From Pseudomonas sp. AL03 (lineage in GTDB: Bacteria; Pseudomonadota; Gammaproteobacteria; Pseudomonadales; Pseudomonadaceae), in assembly GCF_029960815.1 (NCBI RefSeq), contig NZ_JASBRE010000041.1:1-41328 (forward strand): a DNA stretch of 41,328 nucleotides, in the 5' to 3' direction. The notes under the pieces were generated by a model. That model was not told where the DNA came from. It searched no databases and worked only from the letters and a program-made list of their open reading frames with translations. Position numbers and translations under genes: made by a program. Positions 14,901-22,059 of this stretch are shown here, one piece after another; position 1 is the stretch's first letter; each line of letters opens with the position of its first letter.

Positions 14901-15859
14901 GTAGCGCCTTCGTCGCGAATCTCGCCGCCGCTACCGGTGGACGCGCCCGGGAACGGGGCAATCGCAGTCGGGTGGTTGTGAGTTTCGACTTTCATCAGGA
15001 TGTGCACCGGTTCCTGTACCGCACCGTACTGGCGGGTTTCAGGGTCCGGGAAGAAACGGCCGGCGACGTTACCGACGATCACCGAAGCGTTGTCCTTGTA
15101 AGCCGACAGCACGCCTTCGCTGTGCATCACGTAGGTGTTCTTGATCATGCCGAACAGGCTTTTTTCCTGGCTCTGACCATCGATGTCCCAACTGGCGTTG
15201 AAGATCTTGTGACGGCAGTGCTCGGAGTTCGCTTGGGCGAACATCATCAATTCGATGTCGTGCGGGTTGCGCTTCAGGTCGACGAAGGCGTTGACCAGGT
15301 AGTCGATTTCGTCTTCAGCCAGGGCCAGGCCCAGCTCGGTGTTGGCTTTTTCCAGCGCGGCACGGCCGCCACCCAAGACGTCGATCGCGGTCAGCGGCTT
15401 CGGCTCGGCGTGGCGGAACAGGCCGGCGGCTTGTTCGAGGTTGCCCAATACGATCTGGGTCATGCGGTCATGCAGCGCATCGGAGATTAGCTGCGCTTGG
15501 GCGTCGCTGAACTGGCCGGCGACGTAGAACGCAATGCCGCGTTCCAGGCGCTGGATTTTCGTCAGGCCGCAGTTGCGAGCGATGTCGCTGGCTTTACTGG
15601 ACCATGGCGAGATGGTGCCGAAACGCGGCAACACCAGGAACAGACGACCGGTCGGCTCTTGTACCGGAACACTTGGGCCGTACTTCAGAAGGCGCGCGAG
15701 CACCTGCTGTTCGTCGCCGGTCAGGACGCCGGTGACTTCAGCGAAGTGAGCGAATTCAGCATACAAGCCACTGACAGCCGGGACCTTCTGGCTCAGTTGC
15801 TCAAGGAGTTTGCTGTGGCGAAAGGCAGAAAGGGCAGGAGCGCCGCGCAGGATCAACAT
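11963..15859 (-). CDS. purL: Phosphoribosylformylglycinamidine synthase (FGAR amidotransferase), single-chain type
   Basis: This 1298-residue enzyme converts FGAR, glutamine and ATP to FGAM in purine synthesis. It shows the single-polypeptide order: an N-terminal PurS-like region (from MLILRGAPALSAFRHSKLLEQ), two AIRS-type synthase domains (for example HNHPTAIAPFPGASTGSGGE and HDVGAGGLSNAFPEL), and a C-terminal class I glutaminase with nucleophile C1138 in GVCNGC and the HGEGHAEF catalytic histidine/glutamate segment. The length is standard for gammaproteobacterial PurL. It is divergent from mltF, as in other pseudomonads. The long open frame on the opposite strand is a composition artefact. 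Confidence 0.97.
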   Translation of the reverse strand: MLILRGAPALSAFRHSKLLEQLSQKVPAVSGLYAEFAHFAEVTGVLTGDEQQVLARLLKYGPSVPVQEPTGRLFLVLPRFGTISPWSSKASDIARNCGLTKIQRLERGIAFYVAGQFSDAQAQLISDALHDRMTQIVLGNLEQAAGLFRHAEPKPLTAIDVLGGGRAALEKANTELGLALAEDEIDYLVNAFVDLKRNPHDIELMMFAQANSEHCRHKIFNASWDIDGQSQEKSLFGMIKNTYVMHSEGVLSAYKDNASVIVGNVAGRFFPDPETRQYGAVQEPVHILMKVETHNHPTAIAPFPGASTGSGGEIRDEGATGRGAKPKAGLTGFTVSNLQIPGFEQPWEVPYGKPERIVTALDIMIEGPLGGAAFNNEFGRPALTGYFRTFEQSITTPRGDEVRGYHKPIMLAGGMGNIRAEHVQKGEITVGSKLIVLGGPAMLIGLGGGAASSMATGTSSADLDFASVQRENPEMERRCQEVIDRCWQLGERNPISFIHDVGAGGLSNAFPELVNDGNRGGRFELRNIPNDEPGMAPHEIWSNESQERYVLAVGPADFERFQAICERERCPFAVVGEATAEPQLTVTDSHFGNSPVDMPLEVLLGKAPRMHRSAVRENELGDDFDPSTLEIADCVERVLHHPAVASKSFLITIGDRTITGLVARDQMVGPWQVPVADVAVTATSFDVYTGEAMAMGERTPLALLDAPASGRMAIGETLTNICASRINKISDIKLSANWMSAAGHPGEDARLYDTVKAVGMELCPELGITIPVGKDSMSMATRWNDEGVDKTVTSPMSLIVTGFAPVADIRQTLTPELRMDKGTTDLILIDLGRGQNRMGASILAQVHGKLGSQAPDVDDSEDLKAFFAVIQGLNADGHLLAYHDRSDGGLLTSVVEMAFAGHCGLSLNLDGLAETSADIAAILFNEELGAVIQVRQDATPDILAQFSAAGLGDCVSVVGQPMNNGQINITFNGETVFEGQRRLLQRQWAETSYQIQRLRDNADCAEQEFDVLLEEDNPGLSVKLSYDVNQDVAAPYIKKGIRPQVAVLREQGVNGQVEMAAAFDCAGFNAIDVHMSDILAGRVDLNEFKGLVACGGFSYGDVLGAGEGWAKSALFNSRARDAFQGFFERNDSFTLGVCNGCQMMSNLHELIPGSEFWPHFVRNRSEQFEARVAMVQVQESNSIFLQGMAGSRMPIAIAHGEGHAEFESEEALLEADLSGCVAMRFVDNHGKVTENYPANPNGSPRGITGLTSRDGRVTIMMPHPERVFRAVQNSWRSEDWNEDAPWMRMFRNARVWVN

Positions 15860-16120
15860 CTTCGGGACAGCCTCGGGAAGGGGTGTGCTTTGAGGCCGTG
15901 CATTCTAGCCTAAACAGCCCGCGACATCACCCGAAACGGTACGGGCGGCTACACCCGGGCGTCGGGCCGGGTGTTTGGGCCTGAAACAAGGGGGGGCCAG
16001 GGGTTATTTTGCTGTCACACATTAGCGTCCGAGCCCATTCCTGCGGGCTTCACGCGGGTTTATCGCTCTCTAGCAGACAAGCCCTTCGCTGTCGAGATAT
16101 GGCGCTCGTGGTCCTTTGCG

Positions 16121-16126
16121 TATACT
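16121..16126 (+). promoter_or_regulatory. Possible -10 box of mltF close to its start codon
   Basis: TATACT ends seven bases before the mltF ATG, and no Shine-Dalgarno sequence is visible between them. If it is the real -10, transcription would begin at or next to the ATG and give a leaderless message. A convincing -35 box is not present 17 bases upstream, so this is tentative. Confidence 0.3.
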
Positions 16127-16132
16127 GCGCAG

Positions 16133-17593
16133 ATGTTTTCCCCAACGGCTTTGCGTCCGCGGTACGCCAAATGGCTGATCGCAACCGGACTCTTCCTGAT
16201 GCTCAGTGGCTGTGTTGATAAACCCAACACGCTGGAGCGCCTAAAGGAGGACGGCGTGCTGCGGGTGGTTACCCGTAACAGCCCCGCCACCTACTTTCAG
16301 GATCGCAACGGTGAAACCGGCTTCGAATACGAGCTGGTGAAGCGCTTCGCCGACGATCTGGGGGTGGAACTCAAAATCGAAACCGCCGACAACCTCGACG
16401 ACCTGTTCAATCAGGTGGGCAAACCCAACGGCCCAGTGATCGCTGCTGCCGGCCTGGTCAGCAGCGAAGTACGCAAAAAGCAGGTTCGGTTTTCCCACTC
16501 TTATCTCGAAGTCACCCCGCAGATTATCTATCGCAACGGCCAATCGCGGCCCACCGATGCGAAGGATCTGGTGGGCAAGAAGATCATGGTGCTCAAGGGC
16601 AGCACCCACGCCGAGCAGTTGGCGGAGCTGAAAAAGAAATACCCCGGCATTGATTACGAAGAGTCCGACGCCGTTGAAGTCGTCGACCTGCTGCGGATGG
16701 TCGATGAAGGTCAGATTGATCTGACCCTGGTCGACTCAAACGAAGTGGCGATGAACCAGGTCTACTTCCCCAAGGTGCGGGTCGCCTTCGACCTCGGTGA
16801 CGCCAGCAACCAGAGCTGGGCCGTGGCCTCTGGCGACGACAATAGCTTGCTCAACGAGATCAACGCCTACCTCGACAAGGTGAAGAAGAACGGCACCCTG
16901 CAACGTCTGAAAGACCGCTATTACGGGCACGTCGATGTTCTCGGCTACGTGGGCGCCTATACCTTCGCCCAGCACTTGCAGCAACGGCTGCCCAAATACG
17001 AACAGCACTTCAAGGCGTACGCCAAGAAAGAGAAAGTCGATTGGCGCCTGCTGGCCGCGGTCGGCTATCAGGAATCGTTATGGCAAGCGGCCGTCACGTC
17101 GAAGACCGGCGTGCGCGGCCTGATGATGCTGACCCAGAACACCGCGCAGGCCATGGGCGTTTCCAATCGACTGGACCCCAAACAAAGCATCATGGGCGGC
17201 GCCAAGTACCTGGCCTACGTGAAGGATCAGTTGGATGAGTCGATCCAGGAGCCGGATCGCACATGGTTTGCACTGGCGGCCTACAACGTTGGCAGCGGCC
17301 ACCTGGATGACGCACGCAAACTGGCGGCCAAGGAAGGCTTGAACCCGGACAAGTGGCTGGACGTGAAGAAGATCCTGCCGCGTTTGTCAGAGAAGAAGTG
17401 GTACAGCAAAACCCGTTACGGCTACGCCCGTGGCGGCGAACCCGTTCACTTCGTGGCGAACATCCGCCGCTACTACGACATCCTGACGTGGGTGACGCAG
17501 CCGCAACTTGAAGGCAATCAGGTCGCCGAAGGCAACCTGCATGTGCCGGGGGTCGACAAGACCAAGCCGAATCAGGAAACCCCGCAGCTCTAA
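16133..17593 (+). CDS. mltF: Membrane-bound lytic murein transglycosylase F
   Basis: The 486-residue protein is a lipoprotein: a basic N-terminus, a hydrophobic segment and the lipobox LSGC put the acylated cysteine near residue 26. Next comes a type 3 solute-binding (ABC-like) domain (about 40-270, EDGVLRVVTRNSPATYF and ETGFEYEL), which acts as a regulatory module, then a lysozyme-like SLT domain with catalytic E314 in GYQESLWQ followed by SKTGVRGLMMLT. MltF cleaves peptidoglycan with formation of 1,6-anhydromuramyl ends and is held in the outer membrane. The start at 16133 gives the expected lipoprotein signal; earlier in-frame starts would bury it. Confidence 0.95.
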   Translation: MFSPTALRPRYAKWLIATGLFLMLSGCVDKPNTLERLKEDGVLRVVTRNSPATYFQDRNGETGFEYELVKRFADDLGVELKIETADNLDDLFNQVGKPNGPVIAAAGLVSSEVRKKQVRFSHSYLEVTPQIIYRNGQSRPTDAKDLVGKKIMVLKGSTHAEQLAELKKKYPGIDYEESDAVEVVDLLRMVDEGQIDLTLVDSNEVAMNQVYFPKVRVAFDLGDASNQSWAVASGDDNSLLNEINAYLDKVKKNGTLQRLKDRYYGHVDVLGYVGAYTFAQHLQQRLPKYEQHFKAYAKKEKVDWRLLAAVGYQESLWQAAVTSKTGVRGLMMLTQNTAQAMGVSNRLDPKQSIMGGAKYLAYVKDQLDESIQEPDRTWFALAAYNVGSGHLDDARKLAAKEGLNPDKWLDVKKILPRLSEKKWYSKTRYGYARGGEPVHFVANIRRYYDILTWVTQPQLEGNQVAEGNLHVPGVDKTKPNQETPQL

Positions 17594-17623
17594 ATCTTCG
17601 CTGCCTTCAAAGACGCCGCCGAT

Positions 17624-18370
17624 TTAGCCTTTCAAAGCCGCAGCTAGAATCAATGCCTTCATCTCCGAAACAGCCGACTTGAACCCAACGAACAACGCAT
17701 GCGCCACCAGCGCATGGCCGATGTTCAGTTCGTTGATGCCCTTGATCGCCGCGACCGCTTCAACGTTGTGATAGTGCAAACCATGGCCGGCATTGACGAT
17801 CAGGCCTTGAGCCAGACCAAACGCCACGCCATCCGCCACACGCTTGAGCTCTTCAGCCACTTCAGTCGGCGTCTCGGCATCGGCGTAACGACCGGTATGC
17901 AGCTCGATGGCGGGCGCGCCGACACGACGGGACGCTTCGATCTGCCGCTCGTCAGCATCAATGAACAGCGACACTTCACAGCCGATCTTTGACAGGCGAT
18001 CCACCGCTGCTTTAATCCGTACTTCCTGCCCCGCCACGTCCAGGCCGCCTTCGGTCGTCAGCTCCTGACGGGTTTCCGGCACCAGGCAAATATGCGCCGG
18101 ACGAATCCGCTCGGCGAACACCATCATCTCTTCGGTAACGCCCATTTCGAAGTTCATGCGGGTTTGCAGTACATCCTTGAGCAGCAGCACGTCGCGCTCT
18201 TGAATGTGCCGACGGTCTTCGCGCAGGTGCACGGTGATGCCGTCAGCGCCCGCCTCTTCCGCGTCCAGTGCTGCCTTGACCGGATCCGGATAGCGCGTGC
18301 CCCGGGCCTGACGCAGGGTGGCAACGTGGTCGATGTTCACGCCAAGAAGAATGCGATTGCTGGTGGTCAC
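17624..18370 (-). CDS. pdxJ: Pyridoxine 5'-phosphate synthase
   Basis: This 248-residue TIM-barrel enzyme condenses 3-amino-2-oxopropyl phosphate with 1-deoxyxylulose-5-phosphate to make pyridoxine 5'-phosphate, the last ring-forming step of the DXP-dependent vitamin B6 route. Motifs include LLGVNIDHVATLRQARGT, DGITVHLREDRRHI and NAGHGLHYHN. A GTG start at 18368-18370 is chosen: AGGAG lies about eight bases upstream and the length matches PdxJ proteins. The in-frame extension further upstream runs through the MITE-like repeat and is not coding. It lies downstream of recO on the same strand and is convergent with mltF. Confidence 0.95.
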   Translation of the reverse strand: MTTSNRILLGVNIDHVATLRQARGTRYPDPVKAALDAEEAGADGITVHLREDRRHIQERDVLLLKDVLQTRMNFEMGVTEEMMVFAERIRPAHICLVPETRQELTTEGGLDVAGQEVRIKAAVDRLSKIGCEVSLFIDADERQIEASRRVGAPAIELHTGRYADAETPTEVAEELKRVADGVAFGLAQGLIVNAGHGLHYHNVEAVAAIKGINELNIGHALVAHALFVGFKSAVSEMKALILAAALKG

Positions 18371-18423
18371 GGAAGCGCTCCTGAAAATGGAAAAGTTCGG
18401 CGCACAGCATACACGGGGAGATA

Positions 18424-18581
18424 GGGTCTGTTGACGCTTGGTGATGGCCGTGACGGGATGACCACTTGGTGCAGGGCAAGGCGCGAGGAACGTAGTTTGG
18501 TTGTTCCAAATAAGCTCCGAGCAACGCAGCCCTGCGCCAAGTGGGCGCCCGTCGCGGCCATCACCAAGCGCCAACAGACCC
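18424..18581. mobile_element. MITE-like element with about 55-bp terminal inverted repeats and TA target duplication
   Basis: The 158-bp element starts GGGTCTGTTG and ends CAACAGACCC. Together with the A/T beside them, the first 55 and last 54 bases are inverted copies with about six substitutions and one gap (shared blocks include CGCTTGGTGATGGCCG and CACTTGG). Both ends are flanked by TA (18422-18423 and 18582-18583), the target duplication typical of IS630/Tc1-mariner elements. The short interior has no open frame of its own. It lies between pdxJ and recO, and its right end touches the recO stop codon. Confidence 0.75.
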
Positions 18582-19264
18582 TACGGCTTGCGAAACAACT
18601 CGCGACTGACCAAGGGACGGCCGCCCAGATGAACGGCCAATGCCTGACGCATCAAGCGCTTGGCTGCTGATAGCGCGCCAGGAGCTGACCAATCTGCATC
18701 GGCCATGGCCAACAGCTCGGTACCGTTGAACAAACCGGGTTGCAGCAGGTAAACCCGCTCAAGTCCGGCGTCCACCTGCAAACGGTAGAGACCGTCCGGC
18801 GCGATGGGCTCGTCGTGGAGGTCAGTGGTCAGGGCAAAGCCGTAACCCAAGTCGTCAAGCAGCCGCCATTCGAAGGAACGCAACAACGGCTCCAGCGGTC
18901 GGCCTTCGGCCAGCGCAAGCAGGGTCGCAGCGTAATGATCGAAGACTTCGGGATGGGGATCTTCTGAAGGCAACAGGCGAATCAACAACTCATTGAGGTA
19001 GAGACCGCTGAACAGCGCCTCACCGTTGAGCCAGGTGGAAACGCCAGCGCTTTCCATGCGACCGACGTTCTTCAATTCACCACGGCCACGGAACTCGACT
19101 TCCAGCGGCACAAAAGGCCGCGCCAGCGTCCCGGCCTTGCCCCGCGCACTGCGCAATACCGCCCGCAGCCGACCTTGCGGCGTGAGGAAATCCACCAACG
19201 CGCTACTTTCGCGGTAGGCGCGGCTGTGAAGCACGAAAGCGGGTTGGCCGATGGGTTGGGACAT
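18581..19264 (-). CDS. recO: DNA repair protein RecO
   Basis: The 227-residue protein loads RecA onto gapped DNA with RecF and RecR in recombinational repair. It has the N-terminal OB fold (PAFVLHSRAYRESSALVDFLT, then GRLRAVLRSARG) and the C-terminal helical domain (YLNELLIRLLPSEDPHPEVF, FEWRLLDDLGYGF). The start at 19264 (MSQPIGQPAF) follows GAG about eight bases upstream and matches the usual beginning. The stop codon TAG is made of the TA flank and first G of the adjacent MITE-like element, so the original C-terminus may have been a few residues longer. It belongs to the lepA-lepB-rnc-era-recO-pdxJ strand run. Confidence 0.93.
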   Translation of the reverse strand: MSQPIGQPAFVLHSRAYRESSALVDFLTPQGRLRAVLRSARGKAGTLARPFVPLEVEFRGRGELKNVGRMESAGVSTWLNGEALFSGLYLNELLIRLLPSEDPHPEVFDHYAATLLALAEGRPLEPLLRSFEWRLLDDLGYGFALTTDLHDEPIAPDGLYRLQVDAGLERVYLLQPGLFNGTELLAMADADWSAPGALSAAKRLMRQALAVHLGGRPLVSRELFRKP

Positions 19265-19311
19265 GGAGTTCTCAGTAACGGAACGCAGTTTTACAAACAA
19301 CCCAAAACCAA

Positions 19312-19401
19312 TGTGGGAGCGAGCTTGCTCGCGATGAGGGCCTGATGTTCAACATGGATGTTGACTGGCAGACCGCTATCGCGCGCAAGCTCGCTCCCAC
19401 A
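19312..19401. repeat. REPIN (inverted pair of REP elements) between recO and era
   Basis: TGTGGGAGCGAGCTTGCTCG at 19312-19331, continuing CGATGAGGG, is mirrored at 19376-19401 by CTATCGCGCGCAAGCTCGCT followed by CCCACA. About 40 bases of spacer lie between the arms. This is the typical doublet mobilised by RAYT transposases in fluorescent pseudomonads. It interrupts the otherwise compact era-recO spacing. Confidence 0.88.
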
Positions 19402-19430
19402 GGGGTTCCCTGGTGTATCAGGAACCGGAG

Positions 19431-20333
19431 TTACAGGTCGCCGTAACCCAGCGAACGCAGGGCGCGCTCATCGTCGGACCAGCCGCCTTTCACCTTGACC
19501 CAAAGGTTGAGCATGATCTTGGAATCGAACAGCAATTCCATGTCCTTGCGCGCCTCGGTGCCGATGCGTTTGATCCGCTCGCCCTTGTCGCCAATGATGA
19601 TTTTCTTCTGGCCGTCGCGCTCAACGAGGATCAAGGCATGGATGTGCAGGGTTTTGCCCTGCTGCTTGAACTCTTCGATTTCGACGGTGATCTGGTACGG
19701 CAGCTCGGCGCCCATCTGGCGCATGATTTTCTCGCGCACCAGTTCAGCGGCGAGGAAGCGGCTGCTACGGTCGGTAATCTGGTCTTCCGGGAAGAAGTGA
19801 TCGTTTTCCGGCAGGTAGCCGGCAATCACCCGCTCCAGCGCTTCGAGGTTGTGCCCGTGCTGGGCCGAGATCGGCATGATCTGCGCGTTCGGCAACTGTT
19901 CCTGCAACCAGGTCAGGTGCGGCATCAGCTCGGATTTGTCTTCGATGCGATCGGTCTTGTTCAGCGCCACGATCAGCGGGCCGGTCACGTATTGAACGCG
20001 CTCGAGGACCATCTGGTCTTCGTCGGTCCACTTGGTGCGGTCAACCACGAAGATCACCACATCGACGTCTTTCAACGCGGCCGAAGCGGTCTTGTTCATG
20101 TAGCGGTTCAGGGCTTTCTCGCCACCTTTGTGCATGCCGGGGGTGTCGACGTAGATCGCCTGCACGCTGCCTTCGGTCTTGATACCGAGCATGTTGTGGC
20201 GAGTGGTCTGAGGCTTGCGCGAGGTGATCGCCAGCTTCTGACCGAGGATGTGGTTCAGCAGCGTGGACTTGCCCACATTGGGACGGCCGACGATGGCGAC
20301 ATAGCCACAGCGAGTTGCAGTTGAATCAGTCAT
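19431..20333 (-). CDS. era: GTPase Era
   Basis: This 300-residue GTPase helps mature 16S rRNA and assemble the 30S subunit. The GTPase domain has GRPNVGKS (G1), the DTPG of G3 and NKTD (G4), and the C-terminal KH domain has IIGDKGERIKRIG, which binds the 3' end of 16S rRNA. The ATG at 20331-20333 is chosen because the protein then begins MTDSTATRCGYVAIVG; it overlaps the end of rnc by 8 bp, the usual coupling of rnc and era. A REPIN follows the stop. Confidence 0.96.
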   Translation of the reverse strand: MTDSTATRCGYVAIVGRPNVGKSTLLNHILGQKLAITSRKPQTTRHNMLGIKTEGSVQAIYVDTPGMHKGGEKALNRYMNKTASAALKDVDVVIFVVDRTKWTDEDQMVLERVQYVTGPLIVALNKTDRIEDKSELMPHLTWLQEQLPNAQIMPISAQHGHNLEALERVIAGYLPENDHFFPEDQITDRSSRFLAAELVREKIMRQMGAELPYQITVEIEEFKQQGKTLHIHALILVERDGQKKIIIGDKGERIKRIGTEARKDMELLFDSKIMLNLWVKVKGGWSDDERALRSLGYGDL

Positions 20334-21015
20334 GGCCATTCTCCACGCCCAGGGCAATCAGTGCTGCGGCCGCCGCTACCTGTTCGGCAATACGACGACT
20401 CACACCCTGACCTCGGCTTTTTTCATTCAGTAAGGTGATTTCACATTCGACGAAGAACGTCCGGCAATGCGGCTCACCCTGGATATCCACCACTTCGTAA
20501 CGCGGCAGTTCACAACCCCGCGATTGCAGGAACTCTTGCAGGCGGGTTTTTGGATCTTTGTTGGTGTCGACCAGTGTCAGGCCTTCGAACTCCCCGGTCA
20601 GCCAGGCCAGCACGCGTTCGCGTGCCATGTCCATGCCGGCGTCCAGGTAGATCGCACCGATCAGCGCTTCAAGGGCATCGGCCAGAATCGACTCGCGACG
20701 GAAACCGCCGCTTTTCAATTCACCGGAACCCAGGCGCAGGTATTCGCCCAGATCGAAACCGCGGGCCAGTACGGCCAGGGTCTCGCCTTTCACCAGGCGT
20801 GCGCGCAAACGCGACAACTGGCCTTCGCGGGCCAACGGGAAGCGATCGAACAGCGCCTCGCCAGCGACGAAGTTAAGGATGGCATCACCGAGGAATTCCA
20901 GGCGTTCGTTGTTACGCCCGGCAAAGCTGCGGTGAGTCAGGGCCAGGACCATCAGTTCCTGATCCTTGAAGGTGTAGCCGAGCTGACGCTCGAGACGGCT
21001 TAAGGAGACGCTCAC
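20326..21015 (-). CDS. rnc: Ribonuclease III
   Basis: The 229-residue enzyme cuts double-stranded RNA, including rRNA precursors. The catalytic domain has the signature ERLEFLGDAIL and the acidic DALEALIGAIYLD stretch (about residues 38-120). The double-stranded RNA-binding domain occupies about 155-225 (DPKTRLQEFLQSRG..., then GQGVSRRIAEQVAAAAAL). A GTG start at 21013-21015 yields the usual MSVSLSRLERQLGYTF. The 8-bp overlap with era implies coupled translation. A hairpin lies 154 bp upstream in the likely leader. I see no gene between lepB and rnc. Confidence 0.95.
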   Translation of the reverse strand: MSVSLSRLERQLGYTFKDQELMVLALTHRSFAGRNNERLEFLGDAILNFVAGEALFDRFPLAREGQLSRLRARLVKGETLAVLARGFDLGEYLRLGSGELKSGGFRRESILADALEALIGAIYLDAGMDMARERVLAWLTGEFEGLTLVDTNKDPKTRLQEFLQSRGCELPRYEVVDIQGEPHCRTFFVECEITLLNEKSRGQGVSRRIAEQVAAAAALIALGVENGHD

Positions 21016-21168
21016 GGTTTACCCACGCTGAGTTCGTGGTTGGATTCCACCGCCATCGCCGTAATGCGGCGCAGGCTTGGGACAATTAACGCTGTGTTCA
21101 AAAATTACGTCCTGAATATCATTGTTTTCATGCTTCTGGCGCCGATTGTGCCGGTTCCAGAAATGCAT

Positions 21169-21193
21169 TCGGCGCTGTGTTCAACAGCGCCGA
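21169..21193 (-). promoter_or_regulatory. Hairpin between lepB and rnc
   Basis: TCGGCGCTG (21169-21177) and CAGCGCCGA (21185-21193) form a 9-bp perfect stem with a seven-base loop. It follows the lepB stop by 6 bp and precedes rnc transcript sequence by about 150 bp. No U-tract follows on the minus strand, so it is not a standard terminator. It may be a processing site or a weak terminator in the lepB-rnc spacer. Confidence 0.5.
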
Positions 21194-21199
21194 GTGTGA

Positions 21200-22054
21200 T
21201 TACTTGATCAGGCCAACCCGCGAGAAATTCGGCAGGTGACTGAGTTTAGGTTCCGGCCAGCTCATCCAGACTGCGAAGGCCTTGCCGACGATATTCTTGT
21301 CGGGAACCATGCCCAGCAGGTCCTTGGGAATACTCGGATCATCCCAGTAGCGACTGTCGTTCGAGTTGTCGCGGTTGTCGCCCATCATGAAGTAGTGCCC
21401 GGCCGGCACGGTCCACGAATGGTCCGGCGTTGCGCGGTAACGGCTCATTTCCTTGCGGATCAGGTGCTCGGCGACGCCAAGTTTTTCCTTGTAGAGCTCA
21501 GCGCTGCCCAACGTGCCCGGCTCGGAGCCGACCCGTTGTTCGGCAATCGACTCACCGTTGACGAACAGACGCTTGTCGGCGGTGTAACGAATCTGGTCAC
21601 CCGGCAGGCCCACCACACGTTTAATGTAGTTGACGTTCGGATCGCTCGGGTAGCGGAACACCATCACATCGCCGCGCTGTGGATCACCCACTTCGATGAC
21701 TTTCTTGTCGATCACCGGCAAGCGGATCCCGTAAGAAAACTTGTTCACCAAGATGAAGTCGCCAACGTCCAGGGTCGGTTTCATCGAGCCGGAAGGAATC
21801 TGGAACGGTTCCACCAGGAACGAACGCAGTACCAGCACGATGAACAACACCGGGAAGAACGACTTGCCGTATTCGACCAGCAGCGGCTCTTTGTTCAGTT
21901 TCTCGACGACCACCCTGTCAGCCTGGCTGACACTCCCCTGATAGGAGCTGATGGCAGCCCGGCGCCGTGGCGCCAGGAACAGCAGATCGAGCAACGCCAA
22001 CAGGCCGCAGACGAACACGGCGATGACCAGCAACAGCGGGAAATTTAGTGACAT
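21200..22054 (-). CDS. lepB: Signal peptidase I
   Basis: The 284-residue inner-membrane peptidase removes signal peptides from exported proteins. An N-terminal membrane segment (residues 6-28) and a second (about 67-81) precede the periplasmic domain. The catalytic serine is S90 in IPSGSMKPTL and the general-base lysine is K145 in NYIKRVVGLPGD; the GDNRDNSNDSRYW box is also present. These positions match the E. coli enzyme closely. It starts five bases after the lepA stop, so lepA and lepB are one transcript. Confidence 0.97.
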   Translation of the reverse strand: MSLNFPLLLVIAVFVCGLLALLDLLFLAPRRRAAISSYQGSVSQADRVVVEKLNKEPLLVEYGKSFFPVLFIVLVLRSFLVEPFQIPSGSMKPTLDVGDFILVNKFSYGIRLPVIDKKVIEVGDPQRGDVMVFRYPSDPNVNYIKRVVGLPGDQIRYTADKRLFVNGESIAEQRVGSEPGTLGSAELYKEKLGVAEHLIRKEMSRYRATPDHSWTVPAGHYFMMGDNRDNSNDSRYWDDPSIPKDLLGMVPDKNIVGKAFAVWMSWPEPKLSHLPNFSRVGLIK

Positions 22055-22059
22055 AGGAC

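Noticed and set aside
12071..15490. 1139-codon open frame on the plus strand opposite purL
   Set aside because: It mirrors the purL codons. The translation is His/Gln/Arg-rich with no recognisable domain, as expected from the antisense of a high-GC gene; purL itself is unmistakable.
18371..18574. N-terminal extension of pdxJ upstream of the GTG
   Set aside because: It passes through the MITE-like element and would add 68 residues not found in PdxJ; the GTG at 18370 has a good ribosome site.
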